Assembly: GCA_000435595.1 (NCBI GenBank)
Contig: FR895425.1
Coordinates: 1-64,000, forward strand
DNA length: 64,000 nt
Reading direction: 5' to 3'
Origin: Firmicutes bacterium CAG:882
GTDB taxonomy: Bacteria; Bacillota; Clostridia; Lachnospirales; Lachnospiraceae
The translations under genes and the position numbers were made by a program. How positions within the stretch are numbered: the first letter of the stretch is position 1; every line of letters begins with the position of its first letter. The notes under the pieces were generated by a model that saw nothing but the letters and a program-made list of their open reading frames with translations, had not been told where the DNA came from and made no database searches. Shown here piece by piece: positions 27,346 through 36,900 of this stretch.

Positions 27346-28503
27346 ATGAGTGTAATTTACCTTGACAATGCAGCGACCACCTATCCAAAACCGGAGGGTG
27401 TCTATGAACAGATGGATAAAGTCAACCGCAGTCTGGCGTTTAACGCCGGACGTGGTTCTTATGCTCTGGCGCAGCAGTCGGCAGTTATCATTGACAATCT
27501 CAGAAGAGAATTATTGCGCATTGCGAATGCGATGAATGTAGCAGAGGTCGTACTGTCGGCTTCTGCTACATTTGCATTGAATCAGATAATCGGCGGACTG
27601 GGTATGAGGGCGGAGCAGTATGTGTATATATCGCCTTATGAGCACAATGCCGTTGTTAGAACACTTTACAATCAAAAAATATACAGAGATGAAGAGAACT
27701 GCACGCATATTATTGTCATGCCTCTTCTGCCGGACGGGGGAATCAATGAGGAAAGGCTTCTGTACGAATTCAGCATACACACACCATCGTTCGTGTTCAT
27801 GAGCAATGTGAGCAATGTAACCGGTTACATCCTTCCTGTGGAGAGGATTGCGTCCGCAGCCAAGGCATACGGTGCCACCGTTGTCGTAGACGGCTCACAG
27901 GCATTAGGCCTTGTTCCTTTTGACATGTCGGCATCAGACGTGGATTTCTATGTGTTTGCCGGACACAAGACACCTTACGGTCCGTTCGGAATCGGCGGTT
28001 TCTATATGAAAAACGGAAGGAACCTCGACACATTCATAGCAGGCGGCACAGGAACAGATTCTCTCAATGTCGGCATGCCGCTCGCGGGTACGGTACGTTA
28101 TGAACCGGCAAGCCCGAATGTCATAGCGGCAGCAGGGCTGCTTGCCGCTGTAAAAGAACTCACGACAGATGAGATAGCACACCGCCTGGAGCATGAGAAG
28201 AAACTTACTGAATATCTTGTAAACGGAATGCGCAAGATACCGGGCATCAGGCTGTATCTTGCGCCTGCACAGTCGCATGTCGGAATAGTCGCTTTCAATC
28301 TTGCGGGCTACAAGGCCTCCGACATCGGAATGATTCTCGATGCGGATTACAATATTGCGGTTCGCACAGGCTACCACTGTGCTCCGCTTATACATGAATA
28401 TTTGGACGACAGAGAATACCTTGGAGTTGTGAGAGCAAGCATAAGCATGTTCACGGGTTATGATGAAGCGGATGCGCTGGTCGAGGCACTGGGGGAGATT
28501 TAG
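27346..28503 (+). CDS. SspA/DndA-like cysteine desulfurase (class V aminotransferase)
   Basis: 385-residue PLP enzyme that should take sulfur from L-cysteine as persulfide and pass it to the SspD-like protein. It has the fold-type I start IYLDNAATTYPKP, the PLP lysine in FAGHKTPYGP (about residues 205-214) and a catalytic Cys in GYHCAP (about 343-348). The start is the ATG after GGGGAGA; longer frames reach into the SspC gene without a ribosome site. G+C is visibly higher here than in the sspE gene that follows after 12 bases, so the operon is a mosaic. It could also serve Fe-S assembly, but no isc or suf gene is next to it. Confidence 0.85.
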   Translation: MSVIYLDNAATTYPKPEGVYEQMDKVNRSLAFNAGRGSYALAQQSAVIIDNLRRELLRIANAMNVAEVVLSASATFALNQIIGGLGMRAEQYVYISPYEHNAVVRTLYNQKIYRDEENCTHIIVMPLLPDGGINEERLLYEFSIHTPSFVFMSNVSNVTGYILPVERIASAAKAYGATVVVDGSQALGLVPFDMSASDVDFYVFAGHKTPYGPFGIGGFYMKNGRNLDTFIAGGTGTDSLNVGMPLAGTVRYEPASPNVIAAAGLLAAVKELTTDEIAHRLEHEKKLTEYLVNGMRKIPGIRLYLAPAQSHVGIVAFNLAGYKASDIGMILDADYNIAVRTGYHCAPLIHEYLDDREYLGVVRASISMFTGYDEADALVEALGEI

Positions 28504-28515
28504 GAGGATGAGAAG

Positions 28516-30807
28516 ATGGATTTAAAGTTTGCAGAGATAAGAAATATTAATCAGTTATGCAATTTAGAAAGTAAAGGAAATAACAATGAAAATGTACCGC
28601 TGAATGTAAATATTCCATATTACCAGAGACCATACAAATGGGATAATACAAGAATTGGTAATCTAATTACAGACTTTTATGATAATGAAGAAAATGAGAA
28701 TGAAGATGAGGGATATTTTGCTGGTTCGGTTGTTATGGTTAAAGGAGAAAGCGGAAGATTTGAGGTTATTGACGGGCAGCAGAGAATCACGACACTTTTT
28801 TTAATGAATTATCTGAGATTTTTGCTTATTAGAGGATATATTGAGCTGATAATAAAAACCAAAAAAATGTCTAAAATCAAGACACAAATTGATGAGCTTA
28901 TTGATACAGCGGTTAATTTGTTTGATAAGGAAAAAATTATAAAATTACGTAATGTAAGCAGTGGAATAGATAATTATATCAGCGATATTGAAAATGATGG
29001 ACATGATGCTGAAAAAAAGGACAGCATATGGGATGCATTACTTGAATATTACGAGAAAGAATTAGGTTTGCCAAAGAGAAATTTTACTAATATTGAAAGT
29101 TATAAAAGGGAATGTTATCTGGAAAACAAGAAATTTCTGGCGAATGTAGGACTGACACTAAGGTACAGTAGAAACAGTTACAATGAAAAGCTTAAAGAAG
29201 CTTTATGCAGAGCTGTAATACTAATGCAGAGTGATGATATCAATCCGTGTTTTACAATGTGTTGTTTTGAGAAAAATTCAGTGTTTAAGAGTGTAGTAAC
29301 AGAACAATATATGAATGCTATGAAATATATATATGATAATATTGTCACCGCATATATAGTCGGTGAAGAAAAACCGGTTGAGTATATTGTAAAGCTAGAA
29401 AATGCAATGAAAAATATATTGGATAATATTAATTTTTGCGTTGTGGTTACGGGCAGAGAAAAGGATGCATATACATTATTTGAGGTATTAAATGATAGAA
29501 ATTTCCCGGTTGAAGATTTGGAATTAATTAAGAATCTTTTTTACAAATATTACTGTAAAAATAGCGAAAACAATGATAACACGGATTATTTCATTGAAAA
29601 GGCGGATACAAAATGGGGGGAAATATTTAGTGACACAATAGGCAAGGAACAGTCAAAACTTATTTCATATCTTGCTGCACAATATTTTACAGCGGATGGA
29701 AGACTCAAGTACAATGATAATGAGAGATATAGGGAGGCAATAGAAAAACAATACCTGAACAGAAAACAGCGATATGATGGAGAAGCATTGTTAAGTGATA
29801 TATGTGTTTATGAAATGCTTGAAATTATATTAGATGAATTTGATTTTAAATATCAGAAAAAAGCTGAAAATGTCATAAAAGCAGAGAGAGAAAATTCAAA
29901 ATCAATTACATACAAAGCGTTAAATTTGTTCAATGCACTTAAATTGTACGGAGTAATACCTGCAATTACCAATATTATACTTAAGAAGTTTTTGGAAAAA
30001 AATCCTATTAACAGATGGACTGGTGGGGATTATATTACTGCATTTAGAAAGTATGTACAGGAAATAAGGGATGACAGAGAAAATAACAATACAGATTTTG
30101 CGGAGATTCACAGTGTAGCTTATGATTTCTGGCGTTTTGCACTGCTTGCACAAAATTCGGACAAACCAAGAAATATAGCAAAAGACTATATCTCGAAAAA
30201 TTATGTATCAAATTCTGACTATTCTTTAAAAGTCACAAGTCAGGAAGCAGATGTGTTGAATGAAGAGTTCAGAAGATGGATTAACGCATGGAAATATGGA
30301 AATGAAATTTCCCAGCTGAAGGTTAAAGTACTTTTTATTAATTTATTTAATTCAACTAAAGAGGGAAATACACTTATATTCAACAAAACCGGCACAAATT
30401 TTAAAACGGATAAAATACAGCTTGATCATTTAGAGCCGGATAAAACCAATGCAGTTGCAAGTGAAAAGTATTTTGAACCTTCATCTAAGCTGCCAAGAGA
30501 AACATATACCGATAGTCTCGGTAATTTCATGATTATGGATGCAGGCAGTAACAATGACAAGAACACAATTCCGTTGCAGGATGCTCTTGAAATTTATGAT
30601 AATATGGCTGGTGGTCATTGGCTGATAAAAGAAATTCATGACCTGTTTTATGAGAATGAATGTGGTGTAGATAAGAACATTGATGGAAAAAAATACAGAA
30701 TTCCGAATGAAGAATTTTTCATCAGAAGAAAAAAGAGATTGATATGTTATTTTAAGGCTATTTTGACTAAAAAGCTTGGCGATAATAAGGTGGAATTTGA
30801 ACAGTAA
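28516..30807 (+). CDS. SspE-like DUF262-DUF1524 restriction protein
   Basis: 763 residues. The N-terminal DUF262 (ParB/Srx-like NTPase) domain has YYQRPYKW near residue 35 and the signature VIDGQQRITTLF at about 82-93. A long helical middle follows. The C-terminal DUF1524 HNH-like nuclease shows LDHLEPDK (about 636-643) and LGNFMIMDAGSNNDKN (about 672-687), the His and Asn positions of the family. Known SspE couples PT-stimulated NTPase activity to nicking of phage DNA; GmrSD-type type IV enzymes share both domains. Location straight after sspDBCA favours SspE. The gene is much more A+T-rich than sspA, pointing to separate acquisition. AGGAGG overlapping the sspA stop precedes the ATG. Confidence 0.82.
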   Translation: MDLKFAEIRNINQLCNLESKGNNNENVPLNVNIPYYQRPYKWDNTRIGNLITDFYDNEENENEDEGYFAGSVVMVKGESGRFEVIDGQQRITTLFLMNYLRFLLIRGYIELIIKTKKMSKIKTQIDELIDTAVNLFDKEKIIKLRNVSSGIDNYISDIENDGHDAEKKDSIWDALLEYYEKELGLPKRNFTNIESYKRECYLENKKFLANVGLTLRYSRNSYNEKLKEALCRAVILMQSDDINPCFTMCCFEKNSVFKSVVTEQYMNAMKYIYDNIVTAYIVGEEKPVEYIVKLENAMKNILDNINFCVVVTGREKDAYTLFEVLNDRNFPVEDLELIKNLFYKYYCKNSENNDNTDYFIEKADTKWGEIFSDTIGKEQSKLISYLAAQYFTADGRLKYNDNERYREAIEKQYLNRKQRYDGEALLSDICVYEMLEIILDEFDFKYQKKAENVIKAERENSKSITYKALNLFNALKLYGVIPAITNIILKKFLEKNPINRWTGGDYITAFRKYVQEIRDDRENNNTDFAEIHSVAYDFWRFALLAQNSDKPRNIAKDYISKNYVSNSDYSLKVTSQEADVLNEEFRRWINAWKYGNEISQLKVKVLFINLFNSTKEGNTLIFNKTGTNFKTDKIQLDHLEPDKTNAVASEKYFEPSSKLPRETYTDSLGNFMIMDAGSNNDKNTIPLQDALEIYDNMAGGHWLIKEIHDLFYENECGVDKNIDGKKYRIPNEEFFIRRKKRLICYFKAILTKKLGDNKVEFEQ

Positions 30808-30827
30808 TTAAAAAAGGAGGCAGTGTA

Positions 30828-30980
30828 ATGCAAAAACCCGACGAAAGATTATTGAAGACCGTCATGTTTGAAATACTTCATCTTGAACGGAAAAATCTCA
30901 GAAGCAGAGCAATGACGGATCAGAAAATGGTGGAGGAGATTGGGAAGGTTATCTCGGAGAATATTAAGCTATGTAAATAA
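30828..30980 (+). CDS. Small 50-residue protein of the defence operon
   Basis: A short gene with an ideal ribosome site (AAGGAGG, 7 bases before the ATG), located 20 bases after the SspE-like gene and ending in TAATG just before the DndD-like gene. The product is charged and probably all-helical (starts MQKPDERLLKTVMFEILH, ends ISENIKLCK). It has no signal peptide and no motif I recognise. Good ribosome site, position and tight coupling argue that it is a real protein, perhaps a partner or regulator of the ATPase that follows. It could be the smallest part of an SspFGH-like or other accessory module. That is a guess. Confidence 0.6.
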   Translation: MQKPDERLLKTVMFEILHLERKNLRSRAMTDQKMVEEIGKVISENIKLCK

Positions 30981-31000
30981 TGGAGGCGGAGAGGGTACGA

Positions 31001-33040
31001 ATGAAGTTTAAAACACTCAGAATGAAGAATTTTATGCGTTATAAAGGAATAAATGAGATTAATTTCAGTTGTGACGAAACGCATAATGTTACGGTGATAT
31101 TGGGGGATAACACTGTAGGAAAAACAACGATTGCTCAGGCGTTTAGATGGTGTCTGTATGGTGCGATTATGGCTGAACGCGGAAAGAAAGAATCAGATTA
31201 TCAGCTTCTGAACAATGATGCGCTTGCAAAACTGGATGCCAATAAGAAAGCTTCTGTTTTTGTGGAGATAATAGCCGTGGATAGCGAAAGGCTGTATACC
31301 ATCCATCGTGAAGTTGAATATATGAGGGTGTATCCTAAGTTCATTGCAAAAGAGTCATACAAGACATTGAAAATGTTTATTTCAGATATAGACAGTCCTG
31401 ATATCAGGCGTGAGGTGGAGCCCGGACCTAATTACAATAAGATAAATGAGCTTATAAATGAACTGTTTCCTAAAAATCTTTCACATTATTTTCTGTTTGA
31501 TGGTGAGAGATGGAGTGATTTTTCGATAAATGGTGTCAGGGAGAACATTAAAGAATCAGTACATATTTTAACCGGACTTTCTGCCTACAAGTCCGCCATG
31601 TATCATCTGAAGGATATGGGAGACAATTCAGTTATAAAAAAGTTCAGAAAAAATATTCAGGGAAAAGGCAATGTGTATGATGATTATGAGCGTGAGCAGA
31701 CCAGACTTGAACGTGAAGTGGAAAAATTACAGAAACAGATAGAAAGTATCGATGCCAATATCAGTCTTTGCAATAAAAAATGCGATGAGATAGAGTTATA
31801 TCTTGAGGAAAACAAGGATACGGAACAACTGCAGACGGCATATAAACAGTCTCAGAGAATGCTGAGGGCACAGGGGGAGAGATACTTAGCCAACTATAAA
31901 ACTTTTATTTCGGAATACAATTCATGTGCATACAGACTGTTCGCCGGACCGCTTATCGAGGCTTCATTAAAAATGGTCAAATCTGTGGCAGGTGAGCGCA
32001 GGGATATTCCACACATGAGGCAGGCGAGCATTGATTATATAATCAGAAGCGGAAGATGCATCTGCGGGACACCGATAACGGAGGGGTCGTATGCTCTCGA
32101 ATGCCTGCTCGAACAGAGAAATTATCTTCCGCCTGCCGATATGGGTTCTCTGCTCGGAGAATTTGAAAAGACCGCTAACCGATGGAAAAGGGTTGATGAC
32201 GAACTGCCAGACGATGCGGCAAGGGTTGATGAGAGCGCAAGGGATTATGAGGAGACAATCATTCAGCTTCAGAAAATGGAAAATAAGATGAATGAGAATA
32301 TCGATTTTGCAGAGAAGAGAGCACAACTTAGGAGATATAAGGATGAAGCAAACAAGGCTGCAGTGAAAAAAGGTGAGATAAAGGGACTCATATCATCATA
32401 TCAGACTCGAATACAGAGTATAGAACTCCAGATGAAGAATCAGGAAATAAAGAATGCCGAAAATGAAAAATGGAGAAACAAGCTGGGGCTTGCGGAGGCT
32501 GTATACGATAAATTATCAGCGGATTTTTCGGAGCGGGAGAAAAAGATATTTTACGAATTGAATGAAGAAATTCAGGCGAATTTTTCGCGTATGTTCAATG
32601 CGAAAGATAAAAGAATCCGGCTCTCGGAAAACTATGAAATTCAGATGTGCTATAAGACCGACATAGGCTATCAGGAAGAAAAGAACCTGTCGGAAGGAGA
32701 AAAGGTAGCAAGAAATTTTGCATTTATTGTGACAATAATGGATTACAGCACACGAAAGAAGAATGAGTATAATAAAGCTGACTCAATCGTTGAGGATAAG
32801 GATGATGATTGCAATGATGCGCTTCCTATTGTGCTTGATGGACCATTCTCAAAACTCGGCGAGGAAAATATCTCTCTGGTGGCAAATGTGCTTCCGAAGG
32901 TATCGGAGCAGGTCATAGTATTTATGCTCAGAAAAGACTGGGCGTACACGGGACTTGATGAGTATGTCGGAGCGGAGTACTCGATTGACAAAAATCCTGA
33001 AGAAAGCTTTGCGTCGATAAGAAAGGTGGACAGAGGCTGA
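31001..33040 (+). CDS. DndD/SMC-like ATPase of the defence operon
   Basis: 679 residues. The N-terminus (MKFKTLRMKNFMRYKG...) leads to Walker A GDNTVGKTT (about residues 35-43). Long coiled-coil arms surround a hinge with a CxC pair (GRCICGTP, about 348-355), like the zinc hook of Rad50-type proteins. The ABC signature LSEGEK is near 563 and Walker B IVLDGPFSK near 610-618. Overall this matches DndD-type SMC ATPases of DNA sulfur-modification loci. The start chosen has GGAGGCGGAGAGGG upstream; an ATG at 30980 overlaps the previous stop and lacks a ribosome site. True Ssp systems do not need a DndD, so its presence beside SspC is odd. It may be part of a restriction or sensing module. Confidence 0.75.
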   Translation: MKFKTLRMKNFMRYKGINEINFSCDETHNVTVILGDNTVGKTTIAQAFRWCLYGAIMAERGKKESDYQLLNNDALAKLDANKKASVFVEIIAVDSERLYTIHREVEYMRVYPKFIAKESYKTLKMFISDIDSPDIRREVEPGPNYNKINELINELFPKNLSHYFLFDGERWSDFSINGVRENIKESVHILTGLSAYKSAMYHLKDMGDNSVIKKFRKNIQGKGNVYDDYEREQTRLEREVEKLQKQIESIDANISLCNKKCDEIELYLEENKDTEQLQTAYKQSQRMLRAQGERYLANYKTFISEYNSCAYRLFAGPLIEASLKMVKSVAGERRDIPHMRQASIDYIIRSGRCICGTPITEGSYALECLLEQRNYLPPADMGSLLGEFEKTANRWKRVDDELPDDAARVDESARDYEETIIQLQKMENKMNENIDFAEKRAQLRRYKDEANKAAVKKGEIKGLISSYQTRIQSIELQMKNQEIKNAENEKWRNKLGLAEAVYDKLSADFSEREKKIFYELNEEIQANFSRMFNAKDKRIRLSENYEIQMCYKTDIGYQEEKNLSEGEKVARNFAFIVTIMDYSTRKKNEYNKADSIVEDKDDDCNDALPIVLDGPFSKLGEENISLVANVLPKVSEQVIVFMLRKDWAYTGLDEYVGAEYSIDKNPEESFASIRKVDRG

Positions 33041-33561
33041 TGGCTGATTTTGAATTTTTTAAAAAGCAGTTTGAATTTAAAGGAAAGCACTCAAGAATGG
33101 TGTCTGAACTTTGTGTTGCTAATGATTTTGAGCATACATTTTTTAGAAGGATTATTGACGTGTATGTATTTGCAGCAATAATAGGTATCCGTCTTGACAG
33201 AAAAGCTTCGGAAGATTATTCACCGGTGGAGACAAAAAGTATTTTTCCGGAGCAGATGATAAATGCCAAGGAAGACTTGGATTTCATAATGCAGATGATG
33301 ATAATGTTAGATTCGGGTCCGGGAACTACTGCTGAGGACAGAGTAAGGGAAGCCTTTAGAGGTGCACAGACTAAGGAAGAGTATGACAGGCTGATGGGAA
33401 TTTTCAATGACTATGTGAGAGGTGGAGTTGAAGAACTTTACGAAAGACTTGTTGTCAGAAAGCCTGATTCGGATGGCGGATACTACGACGAAAGAACCGC
33501 TAATCTTATGGCGCTTTATGATAGGCTTGTTCCGAGGAATATTTCAAAAATCACAAAATAA
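33040..33561 (+). CDS. Helical 173-residue protein, last gene of the defence operon
   Basis: 173 residues, starting inside the stop codon of the ATPase gene (TGATG overlap), so almost certainly coupled to it. Predicted all-helical (FEFFKKQFEFKGKHSRMVSEL... DVYVFAAIIGIRLDRK..., then a long C-terminal helix pair). No motif is recognised. The position, directly after a DndD-like ATPase, is where DndE (a small DNA-binding protein) sits in dnd operons, but the length and sequence do not clearly match DndE. It is best called an obligate partner of the ATPase. The tracrRNA promoter begins 4 bases after its stop, marking the end of the operon and the start of the CRISPR locus. Confidence 0.68.
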   Translation: MADFEFFKKQFEFKGKHSRMVSELCVANDFEHTFFRRIIDVYVFAAIIGIRLDRKASEDYSPVETKSIFPEQMINAKEDLDFIMQMMIMLDSGPGTTAEDRVREAFRGAQTKEEYDRLMGIFNDYVRGGVEELYERLVVRKPDSDGGYYDERTANLMALYDRLVPRNISKITK

Positions 33562-33564
33562 TGC

Positions 33565-33593
33565 TTTACTTTTTTAAATATGTGGGGTATAAT
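33565..33593 (+). promoter_or_regulatory. Promoter of the tracrRNA
   Basis: TTTACT (33565-33570), 17-base spacer, TATAAT (33588-33593). It puts the transcript start near 33600, just at the 5' edge of the anti-repeat. Confidence 0.75.
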
Positions 33594-33599
33594 AAACAT

Positions 33600-33715
33600 A
33601 CGTTATATCATACCAAGCGATAAACGGTTACAACAATAAGGTCCCGCCGCTGGCGGTGTACCTCAAAGCTCTAATCCCACTTAAAGTGAATACTTTAAGT
33701 GGGATTATCTATTTT
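33600..33715 (+). ncRNA. tracrRNA of the type II-C CRISPR-Cas locus
   Basis: The anti-repeat (33603-33634, starting TTATATCATACCAAGCGATA) can pair with the crRNA repeat over 32 bases with three mismatches near its 3' end. Next comes a nexus-like hairpin (CCGCC-GCT-GGCGG at 33644-33656, closed by GGT/ACC at 33640-33642 and 33660-33662). A terminal 15-bp perfect stem (33673-33687 with 33692-33706, loop GAAT) is followed by a T-rich end and serves as terminator. Order, promoter and location upstream of cas9 are standard for tracrRNA. Exact 5' and 3' ends are estimates. Confidence 0.85.
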
Positions 33716-33906
33716 AAACAGAATTATTATTAAAGCGAACAGAATAATGATATCCAATCCCTTATTGGTTTTGACTCAAAAGGAAATTCTGCTATTTTGC
33801 AGGAAAATATATGAGTCATAATATTGCTTGGTATTAAATGATTTAATGAATTATTTAATCTGATAACCGTTTGACTTGATAAGGTTTTGGAGGAAGGGAT
33901 TATATT
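33716..33906 (+). other. Leader region between tracrRNA and cas9
   Basis: AT-rich, no gene seen. It carries the cas9 ribosome site GGAGGAAGGG (33889-33898). No consensus promoter for cas9 was found; low-level read-through from the tracrRNA is possible. A 9-base match to the repeat (GCTTGGTAT at 33826) is probably chance. Confidence 0.4.
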
Positions 33907-36900
33907 ATGGAGGAAATGAAGCAGACAGGCAGAAAAAATGAAGCACCTAAGCTGACGGATTTGAATTACAGAATTGGGCTTGATATTGGTATTGCTTCTG
34001 TAGGCTGGGCGGTGCTTGAGAACAACTCTCATGACGAGCCGTTCAGGATTATTGATTTGGGTGTCAGAATTTTTGATACCGCAGAGCAGCCTAAGACGGG
34101 TGCATCACTAGCACTTCCAAGGAGGGAAGCACGTTCAGCAAGAAGGAGAATAAGAAGGCGCAGGGACAGGATAGAACGCATCAAGAAGCTTTTTCAGGCT
34201 GAAGGGCTTATAAATATCGATGAGTTTGAGGCTCGTTACAAAATAGCAGGACTTTCTGATGTTTACAAGCTGAGATATGAGGGGCTTGACAGGAAGCTTA
34301 CAGATGATGAACTGGCACAGGTATTATTACATATTGCAAAGCACAGAGGATTTAAGTCGACAAGCAAGGCAGAAGAAGCGGAAAACGAAAATGACGCAGC
34401 AAAGAAAAAAGAAGCAGGGGCTTTAAAGAAGGGTATAAGCAATAATAAAAAGCTTATGGAAGAAAAAGGATACAGGACGGTTGGAGAAATGATGTATCTT
34501 GATGAAAACTTCCGTACAGATTGTCCATGGAATGAAAATGGCTACATACTTACACCTCGCAATAAGTCCGGCGATTATAAGCATACCGTTTTAAGAGATA
34601 TGCTTGTAGATGAAGTAAGAGAGATATTTAAGTCTCAGAGAAGTCTTGGAAATATTCACGCTTCCGAAGAACTTGAGAATGCATATCTTGATATTATGCT
34701 CAGCCAGCGTTCATTTGATATGGGACCGGGTGCTCCGAGCAAGTATGCGATGGAGGGATTTGAGGACAGAGTAGGATTATGTACCTTTGAAGGTAAGAAT
34801 GGTGAGAAGCGTGCAGCAAAGGCAGCATATACCTCAGAACTTTTTGTGGCATTGGAGAAGATAAATCACACCAAGATTGTGAGTGATGATGGAGCCACAA
34901 GATTTTTGACGACGTATGAACGCAAGAGCATTATTGAACTTATGCATAAGCAGCAGACTGTAAAGTATGCGGCAGTGCGTAAGGCGATTGGCTTAGCGGA
35001 GGAGGACAAATTCTACAACCTTAACTACAGTCCGAAGGCTGGAAGCAAAAAGTCTCCTGAAGATACAGATTTTGTTAAACTTGAAAACTATCATAAGATA
35101 CGCAAGGCTCTTGGAGAAGACATAGTTTCAGAACATTTACCTGCTGAAAAGATAAAGCTGTATGACAGTATTGCAACTATACTTACACTGTTCAAGAATG
35201 ATGACAGCCGAATTAAGAGATTTATCGAACTGGGGATTGGTGAGGAATGCTTTGACGGGCTCCTTTCATTATCACCAAGCAAATTTCATAACCTTTCTCT
35301 GGTTGCAATGGGGAAGATAATTCCGTTTTTGCTTGATGGCAACACCTATGACAAGGCATGCGAACTCGCAGGGTATGATTTTAAGGCAGATAATAAAGGC
35401 GAGAAGTCTGTTCTGCTGAAAGGAAAAAATATAACGGATATGGTGAATGATATTACCAATCCGGTTGTGAGACGTTCTGTATCTCAGACAATAAAGGTTA
35501 TAAATGCAATTATACTTGAGTATGGAAGTCCGCAGGCGGTTAATATTGAGCTTGCAAGGGAAATGTCAAAGAACTTTGATGAAAGACGAAAGCTCAAGTC
35601 TGATATGGAATCACGCGAAAAAGAAAACAATAATGTCATAAAGCGTGTAAAAGAATATAAGCTGAATCCAACAGGTCAGGATATAGTTAAGTTCCGCCTC
35701 TGGGAGGAGCAGGACAGAAGATGCTTATATTCAGGTGAGAAGATTGATATAAATGACCTTTTTTCAAGAGATGGCGGTTATGACGTTGACCACATTCTTC
35801 CGTACAGCATCACATTTGATGATACATATCGCAATAAAGTACTTGTAAAAGCATCTGAGAACAGGCAGAAGGGAAACAGAACACCTTATGAGTATTTTAT
35901 GGCTGAGAAGGATGATGATGAATGGAATGTTTACGAGACTTTGGTTCGAAATACAGTCAAAGATTATAAGAAGGTGCTCAAGTTACTCAAGAAACATATA
36001 ACAGAGGATGAAAAGAGCGAATTTAGGGAGCGAAATCTTACTGATACAAAATATATTACCAGAATCATCTACAATATGATACGTCAGAACCTTGTGTTAA
36101 AACCATATCTTAGTCTTGAAAAAGAACGCAAGAAACAGGTCATGGCTGTAAATGGTTCCATAACACACTATCTCAGTAAGAGATGGGGACTTGAAAGCAA
36201 GGATAGACGTACAGACACACATCACGCACAGGATGCAGTTGTCATCGCCTGTACAACTGATGGAATGATAAATAAAATATCGCGATATTCCAAGGGACGA
36301 GAGCTACTTTATTCAAGAGGCTTTAAGTTTGTAGATGAAGAAACAGGGGAAATACTTTCGCGCGATAATTTTACCCGTGAGGAGTGGGACGAGAAGTACG
36401 GGGTGAAAATCCCTATACCGTGGGAACATTTCAGGGATGAGCTTGATATCCGTATGTCAAGGTACAACGGAACAGGTGATGACTCAATCGACAAAACAAC
36501 GCCGAGGGATTTTATTTTGTCACACAGGGATGCGCACAAATGGATAAATTACCCTGAGTGGATGTTTGTCGAAGGAAGACCGGGACGTAGAGGAGTGCTC
36601 GACGGAATTTTTGTTTCCAGAATGCCGAAGCATAAAGTGAGTGGTCAGGCACATGAGGAGACGGTTCGCTCGGCGAAGTATTATAATGATGGTGGCAGTG
36701 TATTTGAGAGTGGTGGATATGTAGTTACCAAAAAATCAATTCAGGACATCAAGCTAAAAGACGGGGAGATAAAGGAGTTCTTCAATCCGGACAGCGACAG
36801 ATTACTTTATAACGCTTTGGTTGACAGACTTAATAAATTTGAAAACGATCCAAAGAAGGCTTTCGCGGAGCCATTCTATAAGCCAAAGGCGGATGGCACT

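Noticed and set aside
28516..30807. Stand-alone GmrSD-type (type IV) restriction enzyme
   Set aside because: Domain content fits, but the gene follows the complete modification set by 12 bases, which favours SspE.
33826..33873. Possible degenerate CRISPR repeat upstream of cas9 (GCTTGGTAT and GATAACCG)
   Set aside because: Only 8- and 9-base matches in opposite orientations, with no spacing like a repeat. The anti-repeat at 33603 already explains repeat homology near cas9.
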